Below, in pieces: positions 7,766 to 15,824 of a stretch of 36,876 bases of DNA (positions are counted from its first letter, which is position 1; every line of letters starts with the position of its first letter). The stretch lies in NCBI GenBank assembly GCA_037145635.1, contig JBBCXB010000012.1, positions 1 to 36,876 on the forward strand. The letters run 5' to 3'. The translations under genes were made by a program, and so were the position numbers. The notes under the pieces were generated by a model. It saw only the letters and a list, made by a program, of their open reading frames with translations. It was not told where the DNA came from and did not search any database. Source of the DNA: JAATFS01 sp037145635 (lineage in GTDB: Bacteria; Pseudomonadota; Gammaproteobacteria; Xanthomonadales; Xanthomonadaceae).

Positions 7766-8487
7766 AGCCGCGAGACGGTCGGCAGCAGCATGTAGCCTTC
7801 GTTGCGTACGGTGCGGATCAGCTCGGTGTGCACGCGCTCGTTGATCTTGCGGCGCAGGCGGCTGATCTGGCTGTCGATGGCGCGGTCATAGACATCGGTC
7901 TCGCGGCCGCGCGCGTAGTCCAGCAGCTGGTCGCGGCTGAGCACGCGCTGCGGGTGCTCGACGAAGGTGCGCAGCAGCGCGAACTCGCCGTCGGAGAGGT
8001 TGATGAAGATGCCGGTCGGGTCGCGCAGGTCGCGGCGCACGATGTCCAGGCGCCAGCCGGCGAACTCGTAGACGTTGCCGCGGGTCTCGGCGAGGTCGGC
8101 GGTGGCCTGGCTGCGGCGCAGCAGCGCCCGCACGCGCGCCAGCAGCTCGCGCGGGTTGCACGGCTTGGCGAGGTAGTCGTCGGCGCCCACTTCCAGGCCG
8201 ATGATGCGGTCGGTGTCGTTGCCCAGCGCGCTGAGCATGATTACCGCCGGCGCGCCGCGCTCGCTGGCGAGGCTGCGGGCGGCGCTGAGGCCGTCCTCGC
8301 CGGGCATCATCACGTCGAGCACGATCAGGTCCGGGCGGCGCTGGGCGATGATCCGCCGCATCTCGGCGACGTTCTCCGCCGCTTCCACCTGGTAGCCGTG
8401 CTCGCAGAGGAAGTCGCTGATCAGGCGACGCAGGTCGGGGTCGTCGTCGACCACCAGCACAAAGGGTTGCATGTCCATCATCGTCAT
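7762..8487 (-). CDS. OmpR-family response regulator
   Basis: A 241-residue regulator if ATG 8487 is used. Receiver domain: acidic pocket D-D-D at 14-16, phospho-acceptor Asp58 in L-I-V-L-D-V-M-M-P-G, and K-P-C-N-P-R-E at its end. A winged-helix DNA-binding domain follows, with L-S-D-G-E-F-A-L-L and S-R-L-R-R-K-I-N-E. The frame is open with ATG codons also at 8562, 8532, 8481, 8478 and 8472; 8487 gives the usual family length, but none has a strong ribosome-binding site. It is the first gene of the pair and is coupled to the kinase. The divergent gap of about 200 bp to the glycosyltransferase should contain its promoter. Confidence 0.92.
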   Translation of the reverse strand: MTMMDMQPFVLVVDDDPDLRRLISDFLCEHGYQVEAAENVAEMRRIIAQRRPDLIVLDVMMPGEDGLSAARSLASERGAPAVIMLSALGNDTDRIIGLEVGADDYLAKPCNPRELLARVRALLRRSQATADLAETRGNVYEFAGWRLDIVRRDLRDPTGIFINLSDGEFALLRTFVEHPQRVLSRDQLLDYARGRETDVYDRAIDSQISRLRRKINERVHTELIRTVRNEGYMLLPTVSRL

Positions 8488-8687
8488 TGGCGTGGCGGTC
8501 GCTTGGCCGCGTTCGTAACCGGGAGAGTCCATGGGATGGCGTGAGTCGCAGGGCGGGAGCACGCATCATACGGGGCTAGTTTGTCAAGCTTTGGCGCGGC
8601 TGTGGCGACGGCCGTCACATCGGGGCAAACCCACGAAACGTCGGGGCTCGACGCTTTGCGCTGGACTGGCGGACCTTCTGGCGACAC

Positions 8688-9707
8688 ATGGCTTTTCCTG
8701 TGATCAGGGTGATCAGCCGCGACAACGGCGTTGGGCTGACCCGGGATCTTGCCCTGATGGCAGACACCCTGGAAGCGGGCGGAGTTCCCGTGCAGCGGGT
8801 CGGCTTCAAGAGCCGGCGGCTGCGCGACGGGCTGCGCGAGAGCGGGCTGTGGCTGTCGCGCGCGCTGGGCGGCCGGGTGCCGCTGCAGCTGTTCTCCGAG
8901 CGGGTCTACCCGCGCTGCCTGCCGCTGGGGCAGCGCAACGTGCTGGTGCCCAACCCGGAATGGCTGCTGCCCAAGTGGCTGCCGTACCTGCCCGAGTTCG
9001 AGCTGGTGCTGTGCAAGACCCACCATGCCGAGCGGATCTTCCGCAACCTCGGTTGCCGCACCCGCTTCATCGGCTTCACCAGCGAGGACCGCCACGACCT
9101 CGAGGTGCCGCGGCGGCGCGCGTTCTTCCACCTGGCCGGGCGCAGCACGGCCAAGGGCACGCGGGTGCTGCTGGAGGCCTGGTCGCGGCATCCGGAATGG
9201 CCGCGGCTGACCGTGGTGCAGAACCCGCGCACCGCCGGCGTGCCGGTGCGCGCGGCCAACATCGACCACCGCATCGGCTATCTCGACGATGCCGAGCTGC
9301 GCAGGCTGCAGAACGCGCATGCCTTCCATGTCTGTCCTTCCGAGACCGAGGGCTTCGGACACTACCTGATGGAGGCGATGAGCGTGGGGGCGGTGACACT
9401 GACCACCGACGCCGAGCCGATGAACGAACTGGTGGCCCCGGGGCGCGGCCTGCTGATCCCGCCGGCCCATGCGCGTCAGCAGCGGCTGGCCACGTACTTC
9501 CATGTCGACGTGGCCGGGATCGAACAGGCGGTGGGCGCGGCGCTGGCGATGCCGCCCGAGCGCCTGCAGGCGGTCTCGAACCAGGCCCGGGCCTACTTCG
9601 TGCACAACCGCGAGGCCTTCGGCGCGCGCTTCCGGGCCGCGGTGCTGCCGCTGGCCGACGCGCGTGCGGAGGCACCGGCGCCGGTCGCCGGCGCGCTGGA
9701 AGGCTGA
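8688..9707 (+). CDS. GT-B glycosyltransferase, family-1 like
   Basis: A 339-residue soluble protein. The C-terminal half has the typical GT-B donor-site features: K-G-T-R-V-L-L-E-A-W (about 156-165), and the E-x7-E motif at Glu221 and Glu229 in E-G-F-G-H-Y-L-M-E-A-M. The N-terminal Rossmann half is shorter than in classic family members and lacks the usual glycine-rich start. It probably transfers a sugar from a nucleotide donor to an envelope glycan or other acceptor, which cannot be specified. It stands alone on the plus strand, divergent from the two-component genes. The 246-bp stretch after it (9708-9953) shows no gene. Confidence 0.85.
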   Translation: MAFPVIRVISRDNGVGLTRDLALMADTLEAGGVPVQRVGFKSRRLRDGLRESGLWLSRALGGRVPLQLFSERVYPRCLPLGQRNVLVPNPEWLLPKWLPYLPEFELVLCKTHHAERIFRNLGCRTRFIGFTSEDRHDLEVPRRRAFFHLAGRSTAKGTRVLLEAWSRHPEWPRLTVVQNPRTAGVPVRAANIDHRIGYLDDAELRRLQNAHAFHVCPSETEGFGHYLMEAMSVGAVTLTTDAEPMNELVAPGRGLLIPPAHARQQRLATYFHVDVAGIEQAVGAALAMPPERLQAVSNQARAYFVHNREAFGARFRAAVLPLADARAEAPAPVAGALEG

Positions 9708-9953
9708 GGCTCGGCATCCCGCGCCTATGACGAGGGCTGGACCCGGGATGGCGCGGGCCGGCACGGGGGCGAGGTCTGCGGCGGCCGGTGGCGCGGCGCG
9801 GGCAGGCGTGCTGGCGGCGGACAGGTGCGCGCCGGCGCTGGCAAAACCAGGACACATCCGTTTGGGACGATGACGGACAAGGGGTCGTGGAGCGGGGCGC
9901 AAGGGCGCCGGGCTCGCGACCGAAGCCAACAGGAAGTCGACGGGAGAATCAGA

Positions 9954-10568
9954 ATGGGAACTGCGAGGTTCTGCAGACAGGCCGGGATGGCCGGCGTGGC
10001 GCTGCTGGCGCTGTCCGGTTGTGTGATGCAGTGCGGGCCGGGCGTGCGCGGGATGCCGCCGCCGCCTCCGCCGCCGGGCGCGCATGGGCACGAGCCGCCG
10101 CCGCGGGACCCCGCACGCGAGGCCGCGTTCCGGGACTGCGCGCAGGTCCAGGGCCTGACCCTGCCGGCGCCGGGCGAGCGGCCGCGGGCCGAGGGCGCGC
10201 CGCGGCCGGATCGCGCCAGGATGGATGCCTGCCTGCAGGCCAAGGGCATCGCGCCGCCGCCGCCGGGCGGGTTCGGGCCGCCGCCCCGGCATCCGGATCC
10301 GGCCTTCGACACCGCGTTCCGCGCCTGCGCGGCCGAGCAGGGAGTGCAGCTGCCCGAACGGCGGCCGGAGCAGGCGCCCCCGGCGCCCGGTACGCGGCCC
10401 CCCGCCCGCCCGGAACGACCGCAGCTGGACCACGCCCGGCTGGACACCTGCCTGAGCGGCAAGGGCTTCGAGCGGCCCGCAGGACCGCCGCCGCCGGCGG
10501 GCGTGCCGGCCAGGGCGCCTGCGGCGGCCCCCGCCCCGACGCCCGCGGCGACGCCGTCCGCCGGCTGA
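9954..10568 (+). CDS. proline-rich lipoprotein with two Cys-pair repeats
   Basis: A 204-residue predicted outer-membrane or periplasmic lipoprotein: signal helix about 9-20 and lipobox L-S-G-C at Cys23. After a Pro-rich tether (34-50) come two tandem copies of a unit: A-F-R-x-C-A-x2-Q-G, a Pro-rich loop, then D-x-A-R-(ML)-D-x-C-L-x2-K-G. The cysteines are 62/93 and 125/166 and could each make a disulfide inside a helical hairpin. The tail (175-204) is Pro/Ala-rich. ATG 9954 has GGGAG 7 bases upstream. The same unit occurs once in the small protein encoded at 28214-28507. Function unknown. Confidence 0.75.
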   Translation: MGTARFCRQAGMAGVALLALSGCVMQCGPGVRGMPPPPPPPGAHGHEPPPRDPAREAAFRDCAQVQGLTLPAPGERPRAEGAPRPDRARMDACLQAKGIAPPPPGGFGPPPRHPDPAFDTAFRACAAEQGVQLPERRPEQAPPAPGTRPPARPERPQLDHARLDTCLSGKGFERPAGPPPPAGVPARAPAAAPAPTPAATPSAG

Positions 10569-10717
10569 GCCCGGCGACGACCGGGGTCATGCCGGGCGCG
10601 TCCCGGCGGGATGTCCGGCCCGTGGCATGGGCCGGGCATTCCTTTTTGCGCTTCCCCGCCGCGGCGCGTCCGTGCGTGCCGCGGCCCCGGCGCGCCAGCG
10701 GGGGGAGCGTTCGGGTG

Positions 10718-10723
10718 TAAGAT
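10718..10723 (+). promoter_or_regulatory. possible -10 element for the stator-like operon
   Basis: TAAGAT preceded by TG, 22-27 bases before the ATG at 10745, resembles a -10 box. A -35 match is not evident. The preceding gap (10569-10717) is GC-rich and shows no gene. Confidence 0.3.
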
Positions 10724-10744
10724 GGCGCGTTTTCACCCTCGAGA

Positions 10745-11434
10745 ATGGCGAAAGCTCTTCCACGGCCGTCCATCCAGGGCCCTGCGTTCATCCGCCTGCT
10801 CGCCCGCCTGACCGACGCCGATCTGCCGCGCGGCGAGCACGCGCTGTCCGAGCGCCTGAGCCAGTGGATCGACTGGACCCGCGCCATCGCCCTGTCACGG
10901 GCGCTCGATGGCCGCCTGCCCGATCCCCCGGACGCGGCGCCGGTGTCCGCCAGCGGCGAGGACGCCGAGTGCGCGCGGCTGCGTGCCGCGATCGTGGAGG
11001 CGATCGCCGACGACGCGCCGGCTCCCCGGTCGGCCGCGGCCGCCGCGGACGCGGCCGACTACACCGTATTCCGGCAGCGCTACCTGACGCTGCAGCGTTC
11101 GATGCAGACCACCACCGGCCACCTGCGCGGCCGGCTGCGCGACCGGCTCGCGCAGACCTCGCCGGCGCTGGCGCGGCTGGCGGAGATCGACGCGGCGATG
11201 GAACTGGCGCTGAGCCCGCGCGAGCAGCGCCTGCTGGCGGCGGTGCCGACGCTGCTGGGCGCGCACTTCGAGCGCCTGCGCGCAGCCGCGCCGGACCGTG
11301 CGGCCGTCGCGGGAGACGCGCCCGAGCCCTGGCGGGAGCTGTTCCGCAAGGACATGCGGCAGGTGCTGCTGGCCGAGCTGGACGTTCGTTTTCAACCGAT
11401 CGAAGCCCTGCGCGCAGCGCTTCGCACCCGATAA
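10745..11434 (+). CDS. DUF3348-family protein, first gene of stator-like operon
   Basis: A 229-residue soluble, largely helical protein with no signal peptide or membrane helix. I recognise it as the DUF3348 family from its N-terminus (F-I-R-L-L-A-R-L-T-D-A-D), its central F-R-x-R-Y-L-x-L-Q-R-x-M segment, and its place directly before a DUF802 gene. The ending, W-R-E-L-F-R-K-D-M-R-Q-V-L-L-A-E-L-D-x-R-F-Q-P-I-E-A-L, is typical of the family. It is probably cytoplasmic and could act on the tail of the next gene's product, which is inference. Its stop is 10 bases before the next ATG. No biochemical function is known to me. Confidence 0.82.
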   Translation: MAKALPRPSIQGPAFIRLLARLTDADLPRGEHALSERLSQWIDWTRAIALSRALDGRLPDPPDAAPVSASGEDAECARLRAAIVEAIADDAPAPRSAAAAADAADYTVFRQRYLTLQRSMQTTTGHLRGRLRDRLAQTSPALARLAEIDAAMELALSPREQRLLAAVPTLLGAHFERLRAAAPDRAAVAGDAPEPWRELFRKDMRQVLLAELDVRFQPIEALRAALRTR

Positions 11435-11444
11435 CTGGGACCTC

Positions 11445-13796
11445 ATGTTCAGAAATAGTGTCTATCTCGTGGTGTTCTTCGCCGGCCTGCTCGCGGTGGG
11501 CTGGATCGGCGCCGGCTACGTCGGCTCCAACGCGCTCGGGCTGGCGGTGGTGCTGGTGATCGGCGCCTGCTACCTGGCTGGCGCGTTCGAGCTGTACCGC
11601 TACCGCCAGGCCAGCGCGGCGCTGGGCGCGGCGGTGGCCGCGGTCCCGGCCGGCGGCCTCGACCTGGAGGCCTGGCTCGACCGCCTGCCGGCCGGCCTGC
11701 GCAACCCGGTGCGCCTGCGTGTCGAGGGCGAGCGCGTGGCGCTGCCGGCGCCGGTGCTGACCCCGTACCTGGTCGGCCTGCTGGTGCTGCTGGGCATGCT
11801 GGGCACCCTGCTGGGCATGATGGCGACGCTGCGCGGCACCGGGCTGGCGCTGGAGAGCGCGACCGACCTGGACGCGATCCGCGGTTCGCTCGCCGCGCCG
11901 GTGCAGGGGCTGGGCTTCGCCTTCGGTACCTCGATCGCCGGCGTGGCCAGCTCGGCGATGCTGGGCCTGCTGTCGGCGCTGTGCCGGCGCGAGCGGCTGC
12001 AGGGCGTGCAGCGGCTCGACGCGAGCATCGCCACCACGCTGCGCACGCATTCGCAGGGCTACCGGCGCCGCGAGGCATTCCGCCTGCAACAGCAGCAGAG
12101 CGACCTGCTGCCGGTGCTGGTCGACCGGCTGCAGGCGATGGTGCTGGGCCTGGAGCAACAGAGCGCCGCCGCCAACGAGCGGCTGCTGGCCAGCCACGAG
12201 GCCTTCCACGCCCGCACCGAGATGGCGTACACGCGGCTGGCGGGGTCGGTGGAGCAGTCGCTGCAGGCGGGCGTGGCCGAGAGCGCGCGGGTGGTGGGCG
12301 CGACCCTGCAGCCGGTGCTGGAGGCGACGATGGCCGGGCTCGCGCGCGAGGCCGGCAGCCTCAATGCCGGCGTCGCGCAGGCGGTGCAGCGCCAGCTGGA
12401 CGGCTTGACGGCCGGCTTCGAGGCCTCGGCCGCGAACGCGGCGGCCAGCTGGGAGGCCGTGCTGGCCGAGCAGCGCCGCTCGCTGGACGCGCTGGCCGCG
12501 GGCTTCGAGGCCTCGGCGGCCCACGCGGCCGAGCACTGGAACGCGGCGGCGGCCGAGCAGCGCCGTTCGCTGGACGGGCTGGCGACGGGCTTCGAGGCCT
12601 CGGCGGCCCACGCGGCCGGGCGCTGGGAGGCGGTCGTGGCCGAACAGCAACGCTCGCTGGAAGGCCTGTCGGCCGGCTTCGAGCGTTCGGCCGCCACCGC
12701 CGCGGCCGGCTGGGACGCGGTGCTGGCCGGGCAGACCGCAGCCAACCAGGCCCTGAGCGGCGACCTGCGTACCACGCTGGCCGGCTTCGCCGACACCTTC
12801 GAGCAACGTGCCCACGGCCTGGTGGACGCGGTGTCCGCGCGCCTGGATGCCGGCGCCGGCAGCGCCGCGCAGGCGCTGGACGCGGCGCTGGTGCGCCAGC
12901 AGGCGGCCAACGAGCAGCTCGCGGACGGCAACCGGCAGGCCCTGGCCGCCGCGGCCGCGACCTTCGAGGCGCATGCCGCCTCGCTGGTGGCGACCGTGGG
13001 GCGGTCGCACACCGAACTGCAGGCCGCCCTGGAGGCGCGCGACCAGGCGCGCCTGGCGGCGTGGACCGAGCGCTTCGGCAGCATGAGCGCCGCGCTGAGC
13101 CGCGACTGGGCACAGACCGGCGAGGCGGTCGCTGCGCGGCAGCAGGACATCTGCGACACCCTGGCGCACACGGCGCAGGCCATCACCGAACAGTCGCGCA
13201 CGCACGCCAGCGACACCCTCGCCGAGATCTCGCGGCTGGTGCAGGTGGCGTCCGAGGCGCCGCGCGCCGCGGCCGAGGTGGTCACCGAGCTGCGCCAGAA
13301 ACTCTCCGACAGCATGCTGCGCGACACCGCGATGCTGGAGGAGCGCAGCCGCCTGCTGGCGACCCTGGAAACCCTGCTGGATGCGGTCAACCACGCGTCC
13401 ACCGAACAGCGCGGGGCGGTGGATGCGCTGGTCAGCACCTCGGCCGATCTGCTCGAGCGCGTCGGTGCGCGCTTCAGCGGCCAGCTCGAGGCCGAGACCG
13501 GCAAGCTCGCCGGCGCCGCCGCGCAGCTCACCGGCAGCGCGGTCGAGGTGGCCAGCCTGGGTGATGCGTTCGGCAGCGCGGTCCAGCTGTTCGGGCAGTC
13601 CAACGAGGCGCTGATGCAGCGGCTCGAGCACGTGGGCGGCGCGCTGGACGCCTCGCTCGCGCGCAGCGACGAACAGCTGGCGTACTACGTGGCGCAGGCG
13701 CGCGAGGTCATCGACCTGAGCGTGCTGTCGCAGAAGCAGATCATCGAGGAGTTGCAGCAGCTCGCCGGCCGGCGCGGCGGGGCCGAGGCGGCATGA
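11445..13796 (+). CDS. DUF802 protein: MotA/ZorA-like membrane domain plus ~600-residue tail
   Basis: A 783-residue protein. Predicted transmembrane helices lie at about 5-22, 31-50, 105-128 and 154-179. The last two (L-L-G-M-L-G-T-L-L-G-M-M and V-Q-G-L-G-F-A-F-G-T-S-I-A-G-V-A) have the Gly/Thr-rich pattern of the pore-lining helices of MotA, ExbB, TolQ and ZorA. From about 186 to the end it is a long Ala/Gln/Glu-rich, probably helical tail, including four tandem 28-29-residue repeats (about 315-429). Its stop overlaps the next ATG (ATGA). Together with the next product it could form a proton-driven stator with a long cytoplasmic rod. The DUF802 label is from family memory; the motor role is inference. 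Confidence 0.85.
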   Translation: MFRNSVYLVVFFAGLLAVGWIGAGYVGSNALGLAVVLVIGACYLAGAFELYRYRQASAALGAAVAAVPAGGLDLEAWLDRLPAGLRNPVRLRVEGERVALPAPVLTPYLVGLLVLLGMLGTLLGMMATLRGTGLALESATDLDAIRGSLAAPVQGLGFAFGTSIAGVASSAMLGLLSALCRRERLQGVQRLDASIATTLRTHSQGYRRREAFRLQQQQSDLLPVLVDRLQAMVLGLEQQSAAANERLLASHEAFHARTEMAYTRLAGSVEQSLQAGVAESARVVGATLQPVLEATMAGLAREAGSLNAGVAQAVQRQLDGLTAGFEASAANAAASWEAVLAEQRRSLDALAAGFEASAAHAAEHWNAAAAEQRRSLDGLATGFEASAAHAAGRWEAVVAEQQRSLEGLSAGFERSAATAAAGWDAVLAGQTAANQALSGDLRTTLAGFADTFEQRAHGLVDAVSARLDAGAGSAAQALDAALVRQQAANEQLADGNRQALAAAAATFEAHAASLVATVGRSHTELQAALEARDQARLAAWTERFGSMSAALSRDWAQTGEAVAARQQDICDTLAHTAQAITEQSRTHASDTLAEISRLVQVASEAPRAAAEVVTELRQKLSDSMLRDTAMLEERSRLLATLETLLDAVNHASTEQRGAVDALVSTSADLLERVGARFSGQLEAETGKLAGAAAQLTGSAVEVASLGDAFGSAVQLFGQSNEALMQRLEHVGGALDASLARSDEQLAYYVAQAREVIDLSVLSQKQIIEELQQLAGRRGGAEAA
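12387..12731 (+). repeat. four in-frame 84-87-bp repeats in the DUF802 tail
   Basis: Four consecutive copies encode the unit Q-R-R-S-L-D-x-L-A-x-G-F-E-A-S-A-A followed by x-A-A-x2-W-x-A; the first copy is 28 residues, the others 29. The DNA is also closely similar between copies (for example GGCTTCGAGGCCTCGGC recurs), so the tail may change length by recombination. Related but weaker units continue after 12731. Confidence 0.85.
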
Positions 13797-14437
13797 GCGA
13801 CGAGATCGAGGTCGAGGGCGAATCCGGCGTTCCGGTCTGGGCCGCCTTCGGCGACCTGATGTCGGTGCTGCTGGGCGCGTTCGTGCTGATCCTGGTCGGC
13901 GTGATCGGCGTGCAGCTGCAGTTGTCGCACCGGCTGGACGAGGCGGTCGCGCAGCGGCGGCTGGAAGCGCAGCGGCGCATGACGCTGGAACAGGCGCTGG
14001 CCGGGCCGCTGGCCGCCGGCCGGGTGACCCTGGTCGACGGCCGCATCGGCATCCGCGGCAACGTGCTGTTCGCGCTCAACTCCGACCAGCTGCAGCCCGA
14101 GGGGCGCGAGCTGCTGCGCAGCCTGGCCGGTCCGCTGGCCGCCTATCTGCGCGCCCGCGACGAGCTGCTGATGGTGAGCGGTTTCACCGACGACCGCCCG
14201 GTGCTGGACGCCAACCGCCGGTTCGCCGACAACTGGGAACTGTCGGCCGAGCGCGCGCTGACGGTGACCCGCGCGTTGATCGCCGAGGGCGTGCCGGCGT
14301 CGTCGCTGTTCGCGGCCGCGTTCGGGTCGCAGCAGCCGGTCGATTCCAACGCCGCCGAGACCGGGCGTGCCCGCAACCGGCGCGTGGAGATCGCGCCGAT
14401 CCCGCGGCCGGCCCGCACCGCCGCCGGCCATGAGTAG
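13793..14437 (+). CDS. MotB/ZorB-like protein with OmpA peptidoglycan-binding domain
   Basis: A 214-residue protein with one N-terminal transmembrane helix (about 15-37) reading V-P-V-W-A-A-F-G-D-L-M-S-V-L-L-G. Asp21 sits where MotB and ZorB carry the proton-conducting aspartate, and the preceding P-x-W and following L-M-x-x-L-L also match that class. The periplasmic part holds a complete OmpA domain: G-F-T-D-D-R-P, N-W-E-L-S-A-E-R-A, and G-R-A-R-N-R-R-V-E-I at the end. Start ATG overlaps the previous stop; its own stop overlaps the next gene by 8 bases. It would anchor the DUF802 membrane domain to peptidoglycan. Confidence 0.9.
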   Translation: MSDEIEVEGESGVPVWAAFGDLMSVLLGAFVLILVGVIGVQLQLSHRLDEAVAQRRLEAQRRMTLEQALAGPLAAGRVTLVDGRIGIRGNVLFALNSDQLQPEGRELLRSLAGPLAAYLRARDELLMVSGFTDDRPVLDANRRFADNWELSAERALTVTRALIAEGVPASSLFAAAFGSQQPVDSNAAETGRARNRRVEIAPIPRPARTAAGHE

Positions 14438-15140
14438 GCGGCCGCCGCGCTCGGCGGGCCGGGCCCAGTCCCCGGCGGCCATCGCGCAACGCACAGGCGC
14501 GGCCGCGGCCGGGCCCGGTGCGCAGGCGCCGGACGGCGGCGAGCGCGCTCCCGGCGCCGATGCGGCGGCCGATCCGGCGCGGCCGGACCCGCTGCGCGCG
14601 CAGCGGGTCGACGCGCTGGCCCGGCGCGCCGGCGCGCACGACGGCGCGGTGCGCCGGCTGCTGGACGCCCGCGTGGCCGCGCTGGCCGCCGGGTTGGCTG
14701 CGCCGGACGTCGGCCCGCGGGCCGCACCGCACCCACACCCGCCCCCGCCGGGCGCCCTGCGCGGGCTGCTGGCGCACCTGGCCGAGACCACGGTGAGTGC
14801 CCGGGGGCCGGCGGCGCCGGCCGCGTTCCCGGAGCTGCCCGCGCTCGACGAGTTCCGCCGGACCTGGGCCGAGCTGCGCAGCGGCCAGCAGATGCGGCAG
14901 TCGCTGCAGCCGCTGCCGGACGATGCCGGCCCGCTCAATTCCGCGGTGCTGGTGCAGCGTGCCCTCACCCGCATGCGCGAGCTGTCGCCGGGCTACCTGC
15001 GCCATTTCCTGGACTACGTGGATGCGCTGTCGTGGGTGGAGCGGCTGCACGACGGCGGCGTGCTCGCCGGCCGCGAGGCACCGAAACCGGCCGGCGGCAG
15101 CCGGCCGGCGCGCAAGGCGCCGCCGTCGCGCCGCCGCTGA
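14430..15140 (+). CDS. DUF2894-family protein, last gene of stator-like operon
   Basis: A 236-residue soluble protein beginning at ATG 14430, inside the end of the previous gene. The N-terminal third is low-complexity (Ala/Arg/Pro). The C-terminal part (about 135-215) is the conserved region: L-D-E-F-R-R-T-W-A-E-L-R-S-G-Q-Q, then A-G-P-L-N-S-A-V-L-V-Q-R-A-L, L-S-P-G-Y-L-R-H-F-L-D-Y-V-D-A-L-S-W-V-E-R-L. I recognise this as DUF2894, which accompanies DUF802/OmpA genes. The end is strongly basic. Function unknown; it probably belongs to the same complex. Confidence 0.8.
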   Translation: MSRRPPRSAGRAQSPAAIAQRTGAAAAGPGAQAPDGGERAPGADAAADPARPDPLRAQRVDALARRAGAHDGAVRRLLDARVAALAAGLAAPDVGPRAAPHPHPPPPGALRGLLAHLAETTVSARGPAAPAAFPELPALDEFRRTWAELRSGQQMRQSLQPLPDDAGPLNSAVLVQRALTRMRELSPGYLRHFLDYVDALSWVERLHDGGVLAGREAPKPAGGSRPARKAPPSRRR

Positions 15141-15282
15141 TCGCTTCGCCTGGCCTCGTCTCTCAGGACGGGGCCGGTGGCAGCGCCTGCCCCGGCCTGC
15201 GTGGCTCCCTTGCGCACGAGGGCCGACCTGGCGGTACGAAGGGCGCGGGTTCCCCGGCACGCCCGCCGACGCCGGCCATCGT

Positions 15283-15308
15283 GCCCGGCGAGGCGAAGCG
15301 CGCCGGGC
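15283..15308. terminator. hairpin between convergent genes
   Basis: GCCCGGCG (15283-15290) pairs perfectly with CGCCGGGC (15301-15308) around a 10-base loop. It lies 10 bases beyond the stop of the minus-strand SRPBCC gene and could end transcripts from either side. No U-run is seen. Confidence 0.4.
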
Positions 15309-15317
15309 GGCGAGGCC

Positions 15318-15791
15318 TCAGAGCCGCCCGTCCTGCAGCAGCTCGCGCGTGCGCCGGAGCGTGGACGCGATCGCGGCCCTGAACCCCTGGTCGCTGTCCA
15401 TCCAGGCCTGGGCCGCCTGCTCCTCGGGGCCGTTGGCCGGCTTGTCGCGCAGGCCCAGGTAGGCATAGAAGCGGAGCTGCAGGTCGCCCTGCGCGTCCTC
15501 GAACAGCTCGTTGACGATCGCGCCCTCGCGCGGGCTGCGGGCCTGGAAGAAGGTGATCTTCCGGCCGGCCTCGAAGGTGAGGATCTCGGTGATGTCATCG
15601 CCCAGGATCGTCACCTCGCGGACCAGGTGCGTGGCACTTTCTTCGACGATCTCGCAGCGCGTGCACTCCCCGGGCGGGAAGAAGCGTTGCGCGTCGCGGG
15701 CCTTCTGCACCAGGCCTTCCCAGGCCTGGGCGCGGGTGAGGGGCGTCTGGCCGGGGGCATTCACCGGCAGGGTGGCGGTCGAGTAGATCAT
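15318..15791 (-). CDS. SRPBCC-fold protein, DUF1857/AtaL-like
   Basis: A 157-residue soluble protein. Its start (M-I-Y-S-T-A-T-L-P-V-N), the early L-T-R-A-Q-A-W-E-G-L-V-Q-K-A and the F-F-P-P-G-E-C motif fit the DUF1857 (AtaL-like) group of START-type ligand-binding proteins. These have a helix-grip fold and bind small hydrophobic molecules; the ligand is unknown. It follows the NmrA-like gene with a 33-bp gap on the same strand, so the two are probably co-transcribed and under the divergent LysR regulator. Confidence 0.8.
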   Translation of the reverse strand: MIYSTATLPVNAPGQTPLTRAQAWEGLVQKARDAQRFFPPGECTRCEIVEESATHLVREVTILGDDITEILTFEAGRKITFFQARSPREGAIVNELFEDAQGDLQLRFYAYLGLRDKPANGPEEQAAQAWMDSDQGFRAAIASTLRRTRELLQDGRL

Positions 15792-15824
15792 GGCGGATTC
15801 CTTGCAGAGCGGAGTGGGGTGGAG

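Noticed and set aside
10788..13631. Very long minus-strand open frame opposite the DUF802 gene
   Set aside because: It is the antisense shadow of a gene with transmembrane helices, repeats and coupled neighbours on the plus strand; its own translation is Arg/Gln/His-rich with no domain.
11445..14437. Flagellar motAB
   Set aside because: No flagellar genes are nearby, and the ~600-residue tail and the tight link to DUF3348 and DUF2894 do not fit flagellar stators.
10745..15140. Calling the operon a Zorya defence system
   Set aside because: The ZorC and ZorD/ZorE effector genes are absent, and the two companions are DUF3348 and DUF2894. Only similarity to the motor part is supported.
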